A DNA stretch of 64,000 bases. Origin: Mycolicibacterium sp. CBMA 247. GTDB lineage: Bacteria; Actinomycetota; Actinomycetes; Mycobacteriales; Mycobacteriaceae. The notes below the pieces were generated by a model. The model was not told the DNA's origin, searched no databases, and saw only the letters and a list, made by a program, of their open reading frames with translations. The DNA is taken from NCBI RefSeq assembly GCF_009729095.1, contig NZ_VTGX01000004.1:248001-312000 (forward strand), read 5' to 3'. The position numbers and the translations under genes are program-made. Shown here one piece after another: positions 52,952 through 61,820 of this stretch (position 1 is its first letter; every line of letters starts with the position of its first letter).

Positions 52952-53062
52952 CACCGGCAATACCTGCTGGCCGGTATACGCCGATTGCGGGCAGCAGTGA
53001 GGCGTTCGCAGACCTCAACGGCAAGGCTGGACTGGTAACCCCACCGGCCCCGGAGGTCTCAC

Positions 53063-53593
53063 GTGTTGACTGCCGAACGGCCAACCGGCCAGATGCTCGA
53101 GCTTTACGGCAACCATGTCGAACCGCTCCGCCGGTACGCCTTTCGACTGACCAGCAACCACACCAGGGCCGAGGACGTGGTCCAGGAGACGCTGCTGCGC
53201 GCATGGCGCCACCTGCTGCAACACGACGGCGATCAGCCGGTGCGCTCCTGGCTGTTCACCGTCGCACGCAACATCGTCATCGACAGCAGTCGCTCGGCCA
53301 GGGTGCGCTACGAAGTTTTTTCTCCCGATACACCGGAGGTGCCGGATCGAATGGGCGCCGATGAGGTGAATACCGCACTGGACCGCATGCTCGTCGCCAG
53401 CGCGATGGCCGGGCTGCCCGACACGCACCGCGCCGTGCTGAGCCGGGCGTACTACCTGGGCTGGACGACCGGGAAGATCGCCGACGACCTCGGTATCCCC
53501 GAGGGCACGGTCAAATCCCGGCTGCACTACGCGCTGCGACGGCTGCGGTTGATCCTGGCCGAGATGGGCTGCGATGCCCGCTCAGAGACCTAG
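53063..53593 (+). CDS. ECF sigma factor, SigL-like
   Basis: This 176-residue protein has sigma region 2 (YAFRLTSNHTRAEDVVQETLLRAWRH, WLFTVARNIVIDSSRSARVR) and region 4 (LPDTHRAVLSRAYYLGWTTGKIADDLGIPEGTVKSRLHYALRRLR). Length and sequence are near M. tuberculosis SigL. GTG 53063 is supported by GGAGGT five bases upstream. No zinc-type anti-sigma factor follows: the next gene is convergent and encodes a flavin-type enzyme. SigL normally pairs with RslA, so this copy either lost or never had its partner here. Confidence 0.9.
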   Translation: MLTAERPTGQMLELYGNHVEPLRRYAFRLTSNHTRAEDVVQETLLRAWRHLLQHDGDQPVRSWLFTVARNIVIDSSRSARVRYEVFSPDTPEVPDRMGADEVNTALDRMLVASAMAGLPDTHRAVLSRAYYLGWTTGKIADDLGIPEGTVKSRLHYALRRLRLILAEMGCDARSET

Positions 53594-53622
53594 CTTTGAA
53601 GGCCTGTCGAGACAACGTCCGC

Positions 53623-54612
53623 TCAGTGGCTCAATTGCGCAAATGCCGTCAGCTCCCGGGCGACATCGAGACCCGCCGGCGTGTAGATGACCTCGTCGTA
53701 GCCCGCCTCGGCAAGCTGGGCGATCTCTTGCCGAATCTTCACGCTGTCACCGACTTTCATCATCAACCCGGCTGACGTTCGTCCTTCGACATCCAGGTGC
53801 TCAAGCAATGAAAGATCGCGCGCCATGAGGTGAGTGACGTGACCTTCGAAGCTCAGAAGATGGCGTTCGTTCGGCGGTGCGAGTGCCTCCAGGTCCGCTC
53901 GCCAAGCGGCCCCGCCTGGCATGGCGTCCACCGCCGCCGCACCGCCGGACGTGTAGGCGGTATGCCACGGGAGAACTCCCCACGGCCCTACCGCGTTCAA
54001 CACCCGATTCGAGCGAGGGCTCTCCCCGTCACCGAGCACGGTGCCAGACATCATGGTCGCGGACGGCAGCGCCGGGTGCGGTGGGCCGATGATCCCGTCA
54101 GCCACCTCGGGCGCGCGCTCATTGCCACGAGGCCCCAAGACGCTGAGCCATAACGGGACATTCACCGGCCGAGAAACGGTCATGTCCTGCGAGTGCATCA
54201 TCCGCACCGCCTCGCCGTCGATCGCGACAGTCTCGCCGGCCAGAAGTTGTCGCAGTGAACCGACGTAGTCGAACAAGGCGCCTAGCCGCATCGGTTCCTG
54301 GCCCAGCATCCAGTGAGCTGTCGCACCGGTACCGAAGCATGCGCGGAATCGGCCACCCGACAACCGAGCGATTGTCGCAATGCCAGACGCCATCGTCATG
54401 ACCGAACGCTGAGACGGGATGAGAACTGCCGTGGCCAAACCGATGCGCGTCGTTCGTTCAGCAGCCAATGCCAGGTGGACGAATGGGTCCTCCCACAACG
54501 GAGCCGAATCGAAGATCCACACCCTGGCGAATCCGAGCTTCTCTGCCAGCACCGCCAGATCAGCGAACTGGGGCCCGGGAGGCAGTCCACACGCGAGTTC
54601 GATATCAACCAT
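53623..54612 (-). CDS. LLM-class flavin/F420-dependent oxidoreductase
   Basis: This 329-residue TIM-barrel protein of the luciferase-like monooxygenase class has GFARVWIFDSAPLWEDPFVHLALAAERTTRIGLATAV near the N-terminus, SGGRFRACFGTGA, and VNVPLWLSVLGPRGNERAPEVADGII. In mycobacteria many such proteins use F420 rather than FMN; cofactor and substrate are unclear. It is inside the repeat-flanked segment, convergent with the sigma factor gene and divergent from the SnoaL-like gene. Confidence 0.86.
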   Translation of the reverse strand: MVDIELACGLPPGPQFADLAVLAEKLGFARVWIFDSAPLWEDPFVHLALAAERTTRIGLATAVLIPSQRSVMTMASGIATIARLSGGRFRACFGTGATAHWMLGQEPMRLGALFDYVGSLRQLLAGETVAIDGEAVRMMHSQDMTVSRPVNVPLWLSVLGPRGNERAPEVADGIIGPPHPALPSATMMSGTVLGDGESPRSNRVLNAVGPWGVLPWHTAYTSGGAAAVDAMPGGAAWRADLEALAPPNERHLLSFEGHVTHLMARDLSLLEHLDVEGRTSAGLMMKVGDSVKIRQEIAQLAEAGYDEVIYTPAGLDVARELTAFAQLSH

Positions 54613-54770
54613 GTCGCAGATCTAACCGACCATTGGCTTGGGACGGAGCGAAAACGCACCGAACTCCGGCGCACACCTCATCACCGACAAATCACCCGAC
54701 AACACGAAATGCAGCAGCATCCGTCGCTCACACATGAGCGTCAATCCATGCACCCGATACCGTGTTCACC

Positions 54771-55151
54771 ATGGCTGACGACGACGTGCGGGGCGCGCTT
54801 GAGGCCCATTGGGCGGCCTCCGACGCCAACGACTTCGACACCGAACATCGAATCTACCGATCCGATGCGGTCCTCGAATACCCACAGTCCGGTGAACGTA
54901 TTCGCGGCCGCGGCAACATTAAATCCTCGCGAGAGGCCCAGCCGAATGCGAAACGCTTCACCGTGCGGCGGATCACCGGCAGCGGCGATCTCTGGATCAG
55001 CGAACTCGTGCTGACCTACGACGAGCAGCCGTACTACGTGGTGAGCGTCATGGAATTCGAAGGTGGCGAAGTCGTCCGGGAGACGCAGTACTTCGGCGAT
55101 CCGTTCAGCCCCGGGCCATCCCGCGCTCAGTGGGTCGAACGGATGGAATGA
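54771..55151 (+). CDS. SnoaL-like (NTF2 fold) protein
   Basis: This 126-residue cone-fold protein reads ALEAHWAASDANDFDTEHRIYRSDAVLEYPQSGERIRGRGNIKSSR. These are the SnoaL/ketosteroid-isomerase-type helix and strand, ending with the ETQYFGDPF segment. It may bind or isomerise a small hydrophobic compound; no clear catalytic Asp is evident. ATG 54771 is preferred; GTG 54762 adds three residues. It is the last gene of the segment between the 40-bp repeats. Confidence 0.82.
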   Translation: MADDDVRGALEAHWAASDANDFDTEHRIYRSDAVLEYPQSGERIRGRGNIKSSREAQPNAKRFTVRRITGSGDLWISELVLTYDEQPYYVVSVMEFEGGEVVRETQYFGDPFSPGPSRAQWVERME

Positions 55152-55186
55152 CAGGCCCGTCCTGTCACGATGGTGCCCAACGGCGG

Positions 55187-55226
55187 CACTGACCGCCGGC
55201 TACGGGCTGGGCGACGAGATCGCCGT
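55187..55226 (+). repeat. 40-bp direct repeat, copy 2 (gene-end remnant)
   Basis: Identical to 52899-52938. Read in the same frame it continues to VTVE and a TAA stop, so it looks like the 3' end of another copy or allele of the YiiX-like gene without its body. Confidence 0.9.
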
Positions 55227-55246
55227 CACCGTCGAGTAATCGAGGA

Positions 55247-55759
55247 CTACCGGACTTCCAGGGTGGCGCGCACCGGCGTCGGGTAGCGGGTCAGATCCAT
55301 CACCGGGCAGTGCGCCTCGACGGCCTCGTGCAGCTCGCGGTAGCGTTCCTCGGTTTCCGGCCCGGTCACCGTCACCGTCACCCGGACCTCGCCGAACCCC
55401 GCCCGCACGCCGTCGTCCAGGCCGAAGAAGCCCCGGACGTCGAGGTCGCCTTCGGCGCGCGCGGAAATGTCGTCCACTGCTATACCGAGCTTCTCGGACC
55501 AGAACCGCCACGTCACGACATGGCAGGACAGCAGCGAGGCCAGGTAGAACTCAACCGGATTCGGGGCCTTGTTCTCCCCACCCAACGCCGGCGGCTCGTC
55601 CACCTCGACGCGGTACTTCCCCAGCGTGACCGTGCTGGCCACGGCGTCATGCGCCTGCGCGGCTGCCCGGAACACCACCTTCGCATTGGCTTCGTTTGCC
55701 GTGATCGCATCGGCGGTGGCGGCGATTATCCCGGCGAGATGATTGGTCGATGTCGTCAC
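55247..55759 (-). CDS. OsmC/Ohr family protein
   Basis: This 170-residue protein has the two redox cysteines of OsmC-type peroxidases: Cys79 in FYLASLLSCHVVTW and Cys151 in EAVEAHCPVMDLTRYP. The family reduces organic hydroperoxides with thiols in the cytoplasm. GTG 55759 is chosen; TTG 55786 is a longer option. It is downstream on the same strand of the YjdM-like gene but separated by a 184-bp gap containing a strong hairpin. Confidence 0.88.
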   Translation of the reverse strand: MTTSTNHLAGIIAATADAITANEANAKVVFRAAAQAHDAVASTVTLGKYRVEVDEPPALGGENKAPNPVEFYLASLLSCHVVTWRFWSEKLGIAVDDISARAEGDLDVRGFFGLDDGVRAGFGEVRVTVTVTGPETEERYRELHEAVEAHCPVMDLTRYPTPVRATLEVR

Positions 55760-55797
55760 AAGGAGGCGATAGTAACGACCCGGCAAACCCTAGCGAG

Positions 55798-55845
55798 CGT
55801 GGGGCTTATGCACGAAACACGCAGACTGCGTGCATATCCCCCACG
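55798..55845. terminator. large hairpin between osmC-type and yjdM-type genes
   Basis: CGTGGGG (55798-55804) pairs with 55839-55845 and TATGCACG (55807-55814) pairs with CGTGCATA (55829-55836), separated by a 2x2 mismatch. The 14-nt loop can form an alternative CACGC/GCGTG stem. The remainder of the gap shows no gene. Confidence 0.65.
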
Positions 55846-55943
55846 TTCGGCGCATGCCCGGCTAATTGTTGAAGCGGAGTCAGGTGCCGCGGGACCGTGA
55901 GACGTTCGTCGACGTCGTCACCGCCATCGGCAGCACACCGCGG

Positions 55944-56304
55944 TCAGACGACCTTCTTCACCACGCTCGACTTGAGCTGCATGCGACCCAAACCGGGGAC
56001 ATTCGCGTCGATGTCGTGATCGCCGACGCCGTCGGAGATGAGCCTGATTCCCCGGACCTTCGTCCCGGCCTTGATGACACCGCCTCCGCCACCCTTGACC
56101 TTCACGGTCATCACGACGGTAACCGTGTCTCCGTCAGCGAGGAGGTTGCCGACCGAGTCCTTGATCTCGGCTCCGGCCTCCAGCGCCGAATCACCGTCAG
56201 ATGCCTCATCAGCCGACCATTCGTGACCGCACATCGGGCACACCAAGAGCGCGCCCTGCTCGTAGGTGAACGCCTCGCCGCACTCCGGACACGGTGGCAA
56301 CTGA

Positions 56305-56312
<8 letters not shown>
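55944..56312 (-). CDS. YjdM/PhnA family zinc-ribbon protein
   Basis: This 122-residue protein has an N-terminal zinc ribbon, CPECGEAFTYEQGALLVCPMC, with two CxxC knuckles. A PhnA-type beta domain follows: IKDSVGNLLADGDTVTVVMTVKVKG, KAGTKVRGIRLIS, and ends MQLKSSVVKKV. The family was named for phosphonate operons but is not required for them; its role is unknown. The ATG lies inside the end of ychF (8-base overlap), so it is translated from the ychF transcript. Confidence 0.88.
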
Positions 56313-57378
<1,066 letters not shown>

Positions 57379-57462
57379 AGGGAACACAGTCTAGGACGGT
57401 GTGACAGGCACGCCAGCGCGAGCTGGCAGCACGCGGCCCGAGAGAGCCGGTACGGTCTACGT

Positions 57463-58653
57463 GTGTCAGGACAGCGCGCACAGTCGGCAGTGCCGGCTGA
57501 CCATCGCTCTGTACACCCGCGATTCGCAGGTGTGCCGTGGTGGGGCGCAGTGCTGTTGGCCATCACGGCTACCGCGATCGGGTTTGCTTTCGATGCCGGT
57601 TCAGGCAGCCGCGAGCTCAGCTCGGTGTTCGCGGTGTGTTACTCCCTCGGTTGCCTTTTGGCGGTTCTGGCGGTTCAACAGGCCGGCCTGTTCACCGCTG
57701 TGATCCAGCCCCCGCTGATCCTGTTCGTCGCCGTTCCCGGGTCCTATTTCCTGTTCCACGGTGGCCAGCTCGATGGTGTGAAAGACCTGGCGATCAACTG
57801 CGGATATCCACTGATCGAACGCTTCCCGCTGATGCTGTTCCTCTCGTCAGCGGTACTGCTGATCGGCCTGGGCCGGTGGTACTTCGGCCTGACAACACGG
57901 CGGGGAGCCGACGCGGCCGAGACGTCCGGGACATCGAAATCGGCCCAAACGGCCCAGGCAACGCCCGTCGCGGGAATTGTGTCGTCTGTCACAGCGAAAC
58001 TTTCCGGGCTGGTTCTCCGCAAACCCGCCACCGCCTCGCCTCGCCGCGCCCGGTCCGCCGAGCAGAATCCGGCGGCCGGCCCGACCGACGCTCCGCCGCG
58101 TCGGCGCCCGTCCGATCGGCCCCCGCGGCGACGTCCGGCCGGCCCAGAGACGGGCGCAGGGGCAGCAGCGGCAGCCGGAGCGGCCACTGGGCGGCCCCGG
58201 GGTGAACGCAGGCCGACCAAGCGCACCGCGCCCCCACGCCCCCGCCCCAGCCGTACCGCAGACGGCGACCTTGGCAGCGAACTCGACGGCGCGATGCCCG
58301 AGCGGCCGCGGCGGCCCAGGCCCCCACGCTCGGCCGAGCCCGGAGCCGGCGAGCCACGCCGCCGGGTGCGTACCCAGCCGCGTGAACCGCGCAAGCAGCC
58401 GCCGCCGGAGCGGCGTGAGGCCACCTCTTTCGACACCCCGCGCGAGCGGCCGCAGCGGCAGCGCCGCCGATTCGACGACTTCCAGCCGTTCGAGGATTCT
58501 TTCGACCCGCCTACCGGTTCTGGCCGCACGACGCACCATCCGGTGTCGCGGGTGCGCTACCGCGGCTCTGAGGACGAGGATCACCGGGTGGAGCACCGGA
58601 CGCAGCCACGTTCAGCCGCGAGGGGACGTCACTCCCGGGAGTACGACAACTAA
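57463..58653 (+). CDS. DUF6542-type membrane protein with Arg/Pro-rich tail (Rv1111c-like)
   Basis: This 396-residue protein has an N-terminal domain of about 150 residues with four hydrophobic segments (VPWWGAVLLAITATAIGFAF, SSVFAVCYSLGCLLAVLAVQ, TAVIQPPLILFVAVPGSYFL, RFPLMLFLSSAVLLIGLGRW). A low-complexity Arg/Pro/Ala tail of about 230 residues is presumably cytoplasmic and disordered. GTG 57463 begins MSGQRAQSAVPADHRS; the longer frame upstream is antisense to ychF. Function is unknown. Confidence 0.82.
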   Translation: MSGQRAQSAVPADHRSVHPRFAGVPWWGAVLLAITATAIGFAFDAGSGSRELSSVFAVCYSLGCLLAVLAVQQAGLFTAVIQPPLILFVAVPGSYFLFHGGQLDGVKDLAINCGYPLIERFPLMLFLSSAVLLIGLGRWYFGLTTRRGADAAETSGTSKSAQTAQATPVAGIVSSVTAKLSGLVLRKPATASPRRARSAEQNPAAGPTDAPPRRRPSDRPPRRRPAGPETGAGAAAAAGAATGRPRGERRPTKRTAPPRPRPSRTADGDLGSELDGAMPERPRRPRPPRSAEPGAGEPRRRVRTQPREPRKQPPPERREATSFDTPRERPQRQRRRFDDFQPFEDSFDPPTGSGRTTHHPVSRVRYRGSEDEDHRVEHRTQPRSAARGRHSREYDN

Positions 58654-58660
58654 AGCCCGG

Positions 58661-59674
58661 TCAGGCGCGCGGCGGGCGGATCTCACGCGGCAGCGCGAAC
58701 ACCAACGTCTCGTTGGCGGTGGTCACCGGCTGGACGGTCCCGTAGCCGTATTCGGCGAGCCGCTCAAGCACACCGCGCACCAGCACCTCGGGCACCGACG
58801 CTCCTGAGGTGACGCCGACCGTGGTGACGCCCTCCAGCCAAGCCGGATCGATGTCTTCGGCGTAGTCCACCAGGTGGGAAGCCCGGGACCCCGCATTCAG
58901 GGCCACCTCGACCAGCCGCACCGAGTTCGACGAGTTGCGCGAGCCGACCACGATCACCAGCTCACATTCGGGGGCCATCGCCTTGACGGCGACCTGGCGG
59001 TTCTGCGTCGCGTAGCAGATGTCGTCACTCGGCGGATCCTGCAGCTTGGGGAACTTCTGCCGCAGCCGCTGCACGGTCTCCATGGTCTCGTCGACGCTCA
59101 ACGTGGTCTGTGACAGCCAGATCACCTTGTTTTCGTCGCGCACCGTGACGCTGTCGACCGCATCTGGGTTATCGACCACCTGGACGTGGTCGGGTGCCTC
59201 GCCGGCGGTGCCGACCACCTCCTCATGCCCGGTGTGGCCGACGAGCAGGATGTCGTAGTCGTCGCGGGCGAACCGCTTGGCCTCGTTGTGGACCTTGGTG
59301 ACCAGCGGGCAGGTGGCGTCGATCGTCTTCAGATTGCGTGCGGCGGCCTCGACGTGGACCGTCGGTGCGACGCCGTGCGCCGAGAACACCACGATGGCAC
59401 CTTCGGGCACCTGGTCGGTCTCGTCGACGAATACGGCGCCGGCCTTGGCCAGCGTCTCCACCACGTGCCGGTTGTGCACGATCTCGTGCCGCACATAGAC
59501 CGGGGCGCCGTGCTTCTCCAGGGCGCGTTCCACGGTCTCGACGGCACGGTCGACACCGGCGCAGTATCCGCGCGGCTCGGCCAGCAGGACTCGCTTGCCA
59601 GAGGCTTGCGAACCGCCGCCTGACCTCACCGAGCTCGTGGCACCCGGGATACCCATGTTGATTGTCGGCGGCAT
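58661..59674 (-). CDS. ispH: 4-hydroxy-3-methylbut-2-enyl diphosphate reductase (IspH/LytB)
   Basis: This 337-residue [4Fe-4S] enzyme makes IPP and DMAPP in the last step of the MEP pathway. The three cluster cysteines are Cys38 (PRGYCAGVDRA), Cys122 (IDATCPLVTKVH) and Cys220 (DDICYATQNRQ). The substrate histidines occur in IVHNRH, SAHG and GHTGHEEV. ATG 59674 (MPPTINMGIPGA) is equivalent to the LytB2 start. It corresponds to Rv1110 and is divergent from the lipid-droplet-type gene. Confidence 0.96.
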   Translation of the reverse strand: MPPTINMGIPGATSSVRSGGGSQASGKRVLLAEPRGYCAGVDRAVETVERALEKHGAPVYVRHEIVHNRHVVETLAKAGAVFVDETDQVPEGAIVVFSAHGVAPTVHVEAAARNLKTIDATCPLVTKVHNEAKRFARDDYDILLVGHTGHEEVVGTAGEAPDHVQVVDNPDAVDSVTVRDENKVIWLSQTTLSVDETMETVQRLRQKFPKLQDPPSDDICYATQNRQVAVKAMAPECELVIVVGSRNSSNSVRLVEVALNAGSRASHLVDYAEDIDPAWLEGVTTVGVTSGASVPEVLVRGVLERLAEYGYGTVQPVTTANETLVFALPREIRPPRA

Positions 59675-59727
59675 GTCTCCAGGGTACGGGGCCACCGCAG
59701 CGCCCAGCCAGCCGTAGGCTGTGGGCC

Positions 59728-60309
59728 ATGGGAACTGCACCGTATGGGGTCCGGCTGCTGGTGGGTGCGGCGGCGACCGCCATCGAGGAAACGCGGAAGC
59801 TTCCACAAACGATTCTGACCTATCCCATGACCATGGCCAGCCAGGCAGCCAACGTCTTCATGCACGTTCAGCAGAACCTCGCCGAACTGGTGGTCAAGGG
59901 CGACGAAACACTCGAGCAGCTGTTTCCGCCGAAAGACGAGCAGCCCGAGTGGGCCACATTCGACGAGGATCTCCGGTCCGACGGTGATCAAGACACCGCT
60001 GACGACACCCAAGCCGCCGACGGCGATCGGCGCACCGAAGGACGGTTCGCGCTGTACAGCACTGGTGAACCCGAATCGGCCGGCGCGACGAACGGCGAGG
60101 CCGCACGCGGCACCGGCTCAGGCGGGACGCCGGCAGTCGCCGACCAGCTCGGGTACGACGCGCTGACCCTGGCGCAGCTGCGCGCCCGGTTGGCCTCCCT
60201 GCGGGTGGCCGACCTGCAGGCACTGCTGGCCTACGAGGAGGCCGGCCGGGCCCGCGCACCGTTCGTCACGTTGCTCGCCAACAGGATCACCCGCGCGACC
60301 GCGAAGTGA
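59728..60309 (+). CDS. lipid-droplet-associated-type protein (Rv1109c-like)
   Basis: This 193-residue protein has a mildly hydrophobic, Ala-rich N-terminus (GVRLLVGAAATAIEETRKLPQTILTYPMTMASQAANVFMHVQQ), an acidic middle, and a C-terminal helical domain (YDALTLAQLRARLASLRVADLQALLAYEEAGRARAPFVTLLANRITRA) of the kind seen in actinobacterial lipid-droplet-associated proteins. It is coupled to xseA by a GTGA overlap. Confidence 0.8.
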   Translation: MGTAPYGVRLLVGAAATAIEETRKLPQTILTYPMTMASQAANVFMHVQQNLAELVVKGDETLEQLFPPKDEQPEWATFDEDLRSDGDQDTADDTQAADGDRRTEGRFALYSTGEPESAGATNGEAARGTGSGGTPAVADQLGYDALTLAQLRARLASLRVADLQALLAYEEAGRARAPFVTLLANRITRATAK

Positions 60310-61535
60310 CCGAACCGGGCCAGTCACCGGAGAACCCCTGGCCGGTCCGCGCCGTGGCGACCCGCGTCGCCAAATGGATCGACCGGCTCGGCACCGTCTG
60401 GGTCGAGGGGCAGCTGACCGAACTCAAGATCCGCCCGGACTCCAAGACCGTCTTCATGGTGCTGCGGGATCCGGCGGCCGATATGTCCCTGACGCTGACC
60501 TGCCCGCGCGACCTGGTGCGCAATGCCCCGGTCAAGCTGTCCGAGGGCACCCAGGTGATCATCTGCGGCAAGCCCAATTTCTACACCGGCCGTGGCACAT
60601 TCTCGTTGCGGGTCAGCGAGATTCGTGCGGTCGGCATCGGGGAGCTGCTGGCCCGGATCGAGCGGCTTCGTCGGCTGCTGGAGGCCGAGGGGCTGTTCGA
60701 TCCACGACTCAAGCGGCCAATCCCGTTTCTGCCCAACACCATTGGCCTGATCACCGGCCGCGCCTCGGCAGCCGAGCGTGATGTGACCACCGTCGCCACC
60801 ACGCGCTGGCCGGCGGTGCACTTCGCGATACGCAACACGATCGTGCAGGGGCCCAATGCGGTTCCGCAGATCGTCGAGGCTTTAGCAGCACTGGACGCCG
60901 ATCCCGACGTCGACGTCATCGTCCTGGCCCGCGGCGGCGGCAGCGTCGAGGACCTGCTGCCGTTCTCTGACGAGACGCTGTGCCGGGCCATCGTCGCCTG
61001 CCGCACCCCGGTGGTCAGCGCGATCGGGCACGAACCGGACAACCCGGTGTGTGATCTCGTCGCCGACCTGCGCGCGGCCACCCCGACCGACGCGGCCAAG
61101 CGGATCGTGCCCGATGCCGCCGCCGAACAGGCGCTCATCACCGATCTACACAAGCGCAGCGCCCGCGCGCTGCGCAACTGGGTGCACCGCGAGCAGCATC
61201 ACCTGGAGCAGTTGCGCAGCCGCCCGGTGCTCGCGCAGCCCCTGGCCGCGCTCACCGCACGCACCGACGAGATCACCCGGGCTCGCACCACCGCACAGCG
61301 TGACATCACGCGGCTGATCGCCGCGGAGGCGGACACGGTCGGTCACCTGTCGGCGCGGCTGACCGCGCTGGGTCCGGCGGCGACGCTGGCCCGCGGGTAT
61401 GCGGTGGTGCAGACGGTCCCGACGTCGGGGTCGCCGTCAGTTCTGCGTTCAGTGGCCGACGCGCCGAACGGCACCCGCTTGCGGGTACGGGTGTCCGATG
61501 GGGTGGTCTCGGCTGTCAGCGACGGTAGCGAGTAG
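60306..61535 (+). CDS. xseA: exodeoxyribonuclease VII large subunit
   Basis: This 409-residue subunit degrades single-stranded DNA together with XseB. An N-terminal OB fold (VWVEGQLTELKIRPDSKTVFMVLRDP) is followed by the catalytic core with ITGRASAAERDVTTVATTRWP and VLARGGGSVEDLLPFSDE, then a helical coiled-coil tail ending GYAVVQTVPTSGSPSVLRSV. GTG 60306 overlaps the preceding stop. It corresponds to Rv1108c. Confidence 0.95.
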   Translation: MTEPGQSPENPWPVRAVATRVAKWIDRLGTVWVEGQLTELKIRPDSKTVFMVLRDPAADMSLTLTCPRDLVRNAPVKLSEGTQVIICGKPNFYTGRGTFSLRVSEIRAVGIGELLARIERLRRLLEAEGLFDPRLKRPIPFLPNTIGLITGRASAAERDVTTVATTRWPAVHFAIRNTIVQGPNAVPQIVEALAALDADPDVDVIVLARGGGSVEDLLPFSDETLCRAIVACRTPVVSAIGHEPDNPVCDLVADLRAATPTDAAKRIVPDAAAEQALITDLHKRSARALRNWVHREQHHLEQLRSRPVLAQPLAALTARTDEITRARTTAQRDITRLIAAEADTVGHLSARLTALGPAATLARGYAVVQTVPTSGSPSVLRSVADAPNGTRLRVRVSDGVVSAVSDGSE

Positions 61536-61550
61536 AGGGGTGTCAGCATC

Positions 61551-61769
61551 GTGAGTATTAAGCCTATTAGTGAGCTGGGCTACGAAGAGGCCCGTGACGA
61601 ATTGATCGCCGTCGTGCAGCAGCTGGAGCAGGGTGGGCTTGACCTCGACGCTTCGCTGAACCTCTGGGAAAGAGGCGAGAAGCTGGCACAACGTTGCGAG
61701 GAACACTTAGCCGGAGCACGCCAGCGGGTCGAGCAGGCACTGGCCGCGCGCGAGCCCGACGAGAGTTAA
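61551..61769 (+). CDS. xseB: exodeoxyribonuclease VII small subunit
   Basis: This 72-residue helical-hairpin protein has the family signature GYEEARDELIAVVQQLEQGGLDLDASLNLWERGEKLAQRCEEHL. GTG 61551 lies 15 bp after xseA, with GAGGGG overlapping the xseA stop as ribosome binding site. Several copies bind one XseA. Confidence 0.95.
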   Translation: MSIKPISELGYEEARDELIAVVQQLEQGGLDLDASLNLWERGEKLAQRCEEHLAGARQRVEQALAAREPDES

Positions 61770-61800
61770 TCGAGCAACCATTTTTGCCGAACCCGCTCGA

Positions 61801-61820
61801 AACTGCAACCTGTTTCAGTT
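61801..61820. promoter_or_regulatory. KstR-like operator before 3beta-HSD
   Basis: The core TGCAACCTGTTTCA (61804-61817) fits TnnAACnnGTTnnA. The flanks AACTG and CAGTT extend the dyad to 20 bp with one mismatched pair. It ends exactly at ATG 61821. Confidence 0.6.

Noticed and set aside
53036..53067. Possible ECF autoregulatory promoter (GTAACC ... CGTGTT) before the sigma factor gene
   Set aside because: Spacing is too long and the ribosome binding site and start codon fall within the proposed promoter.
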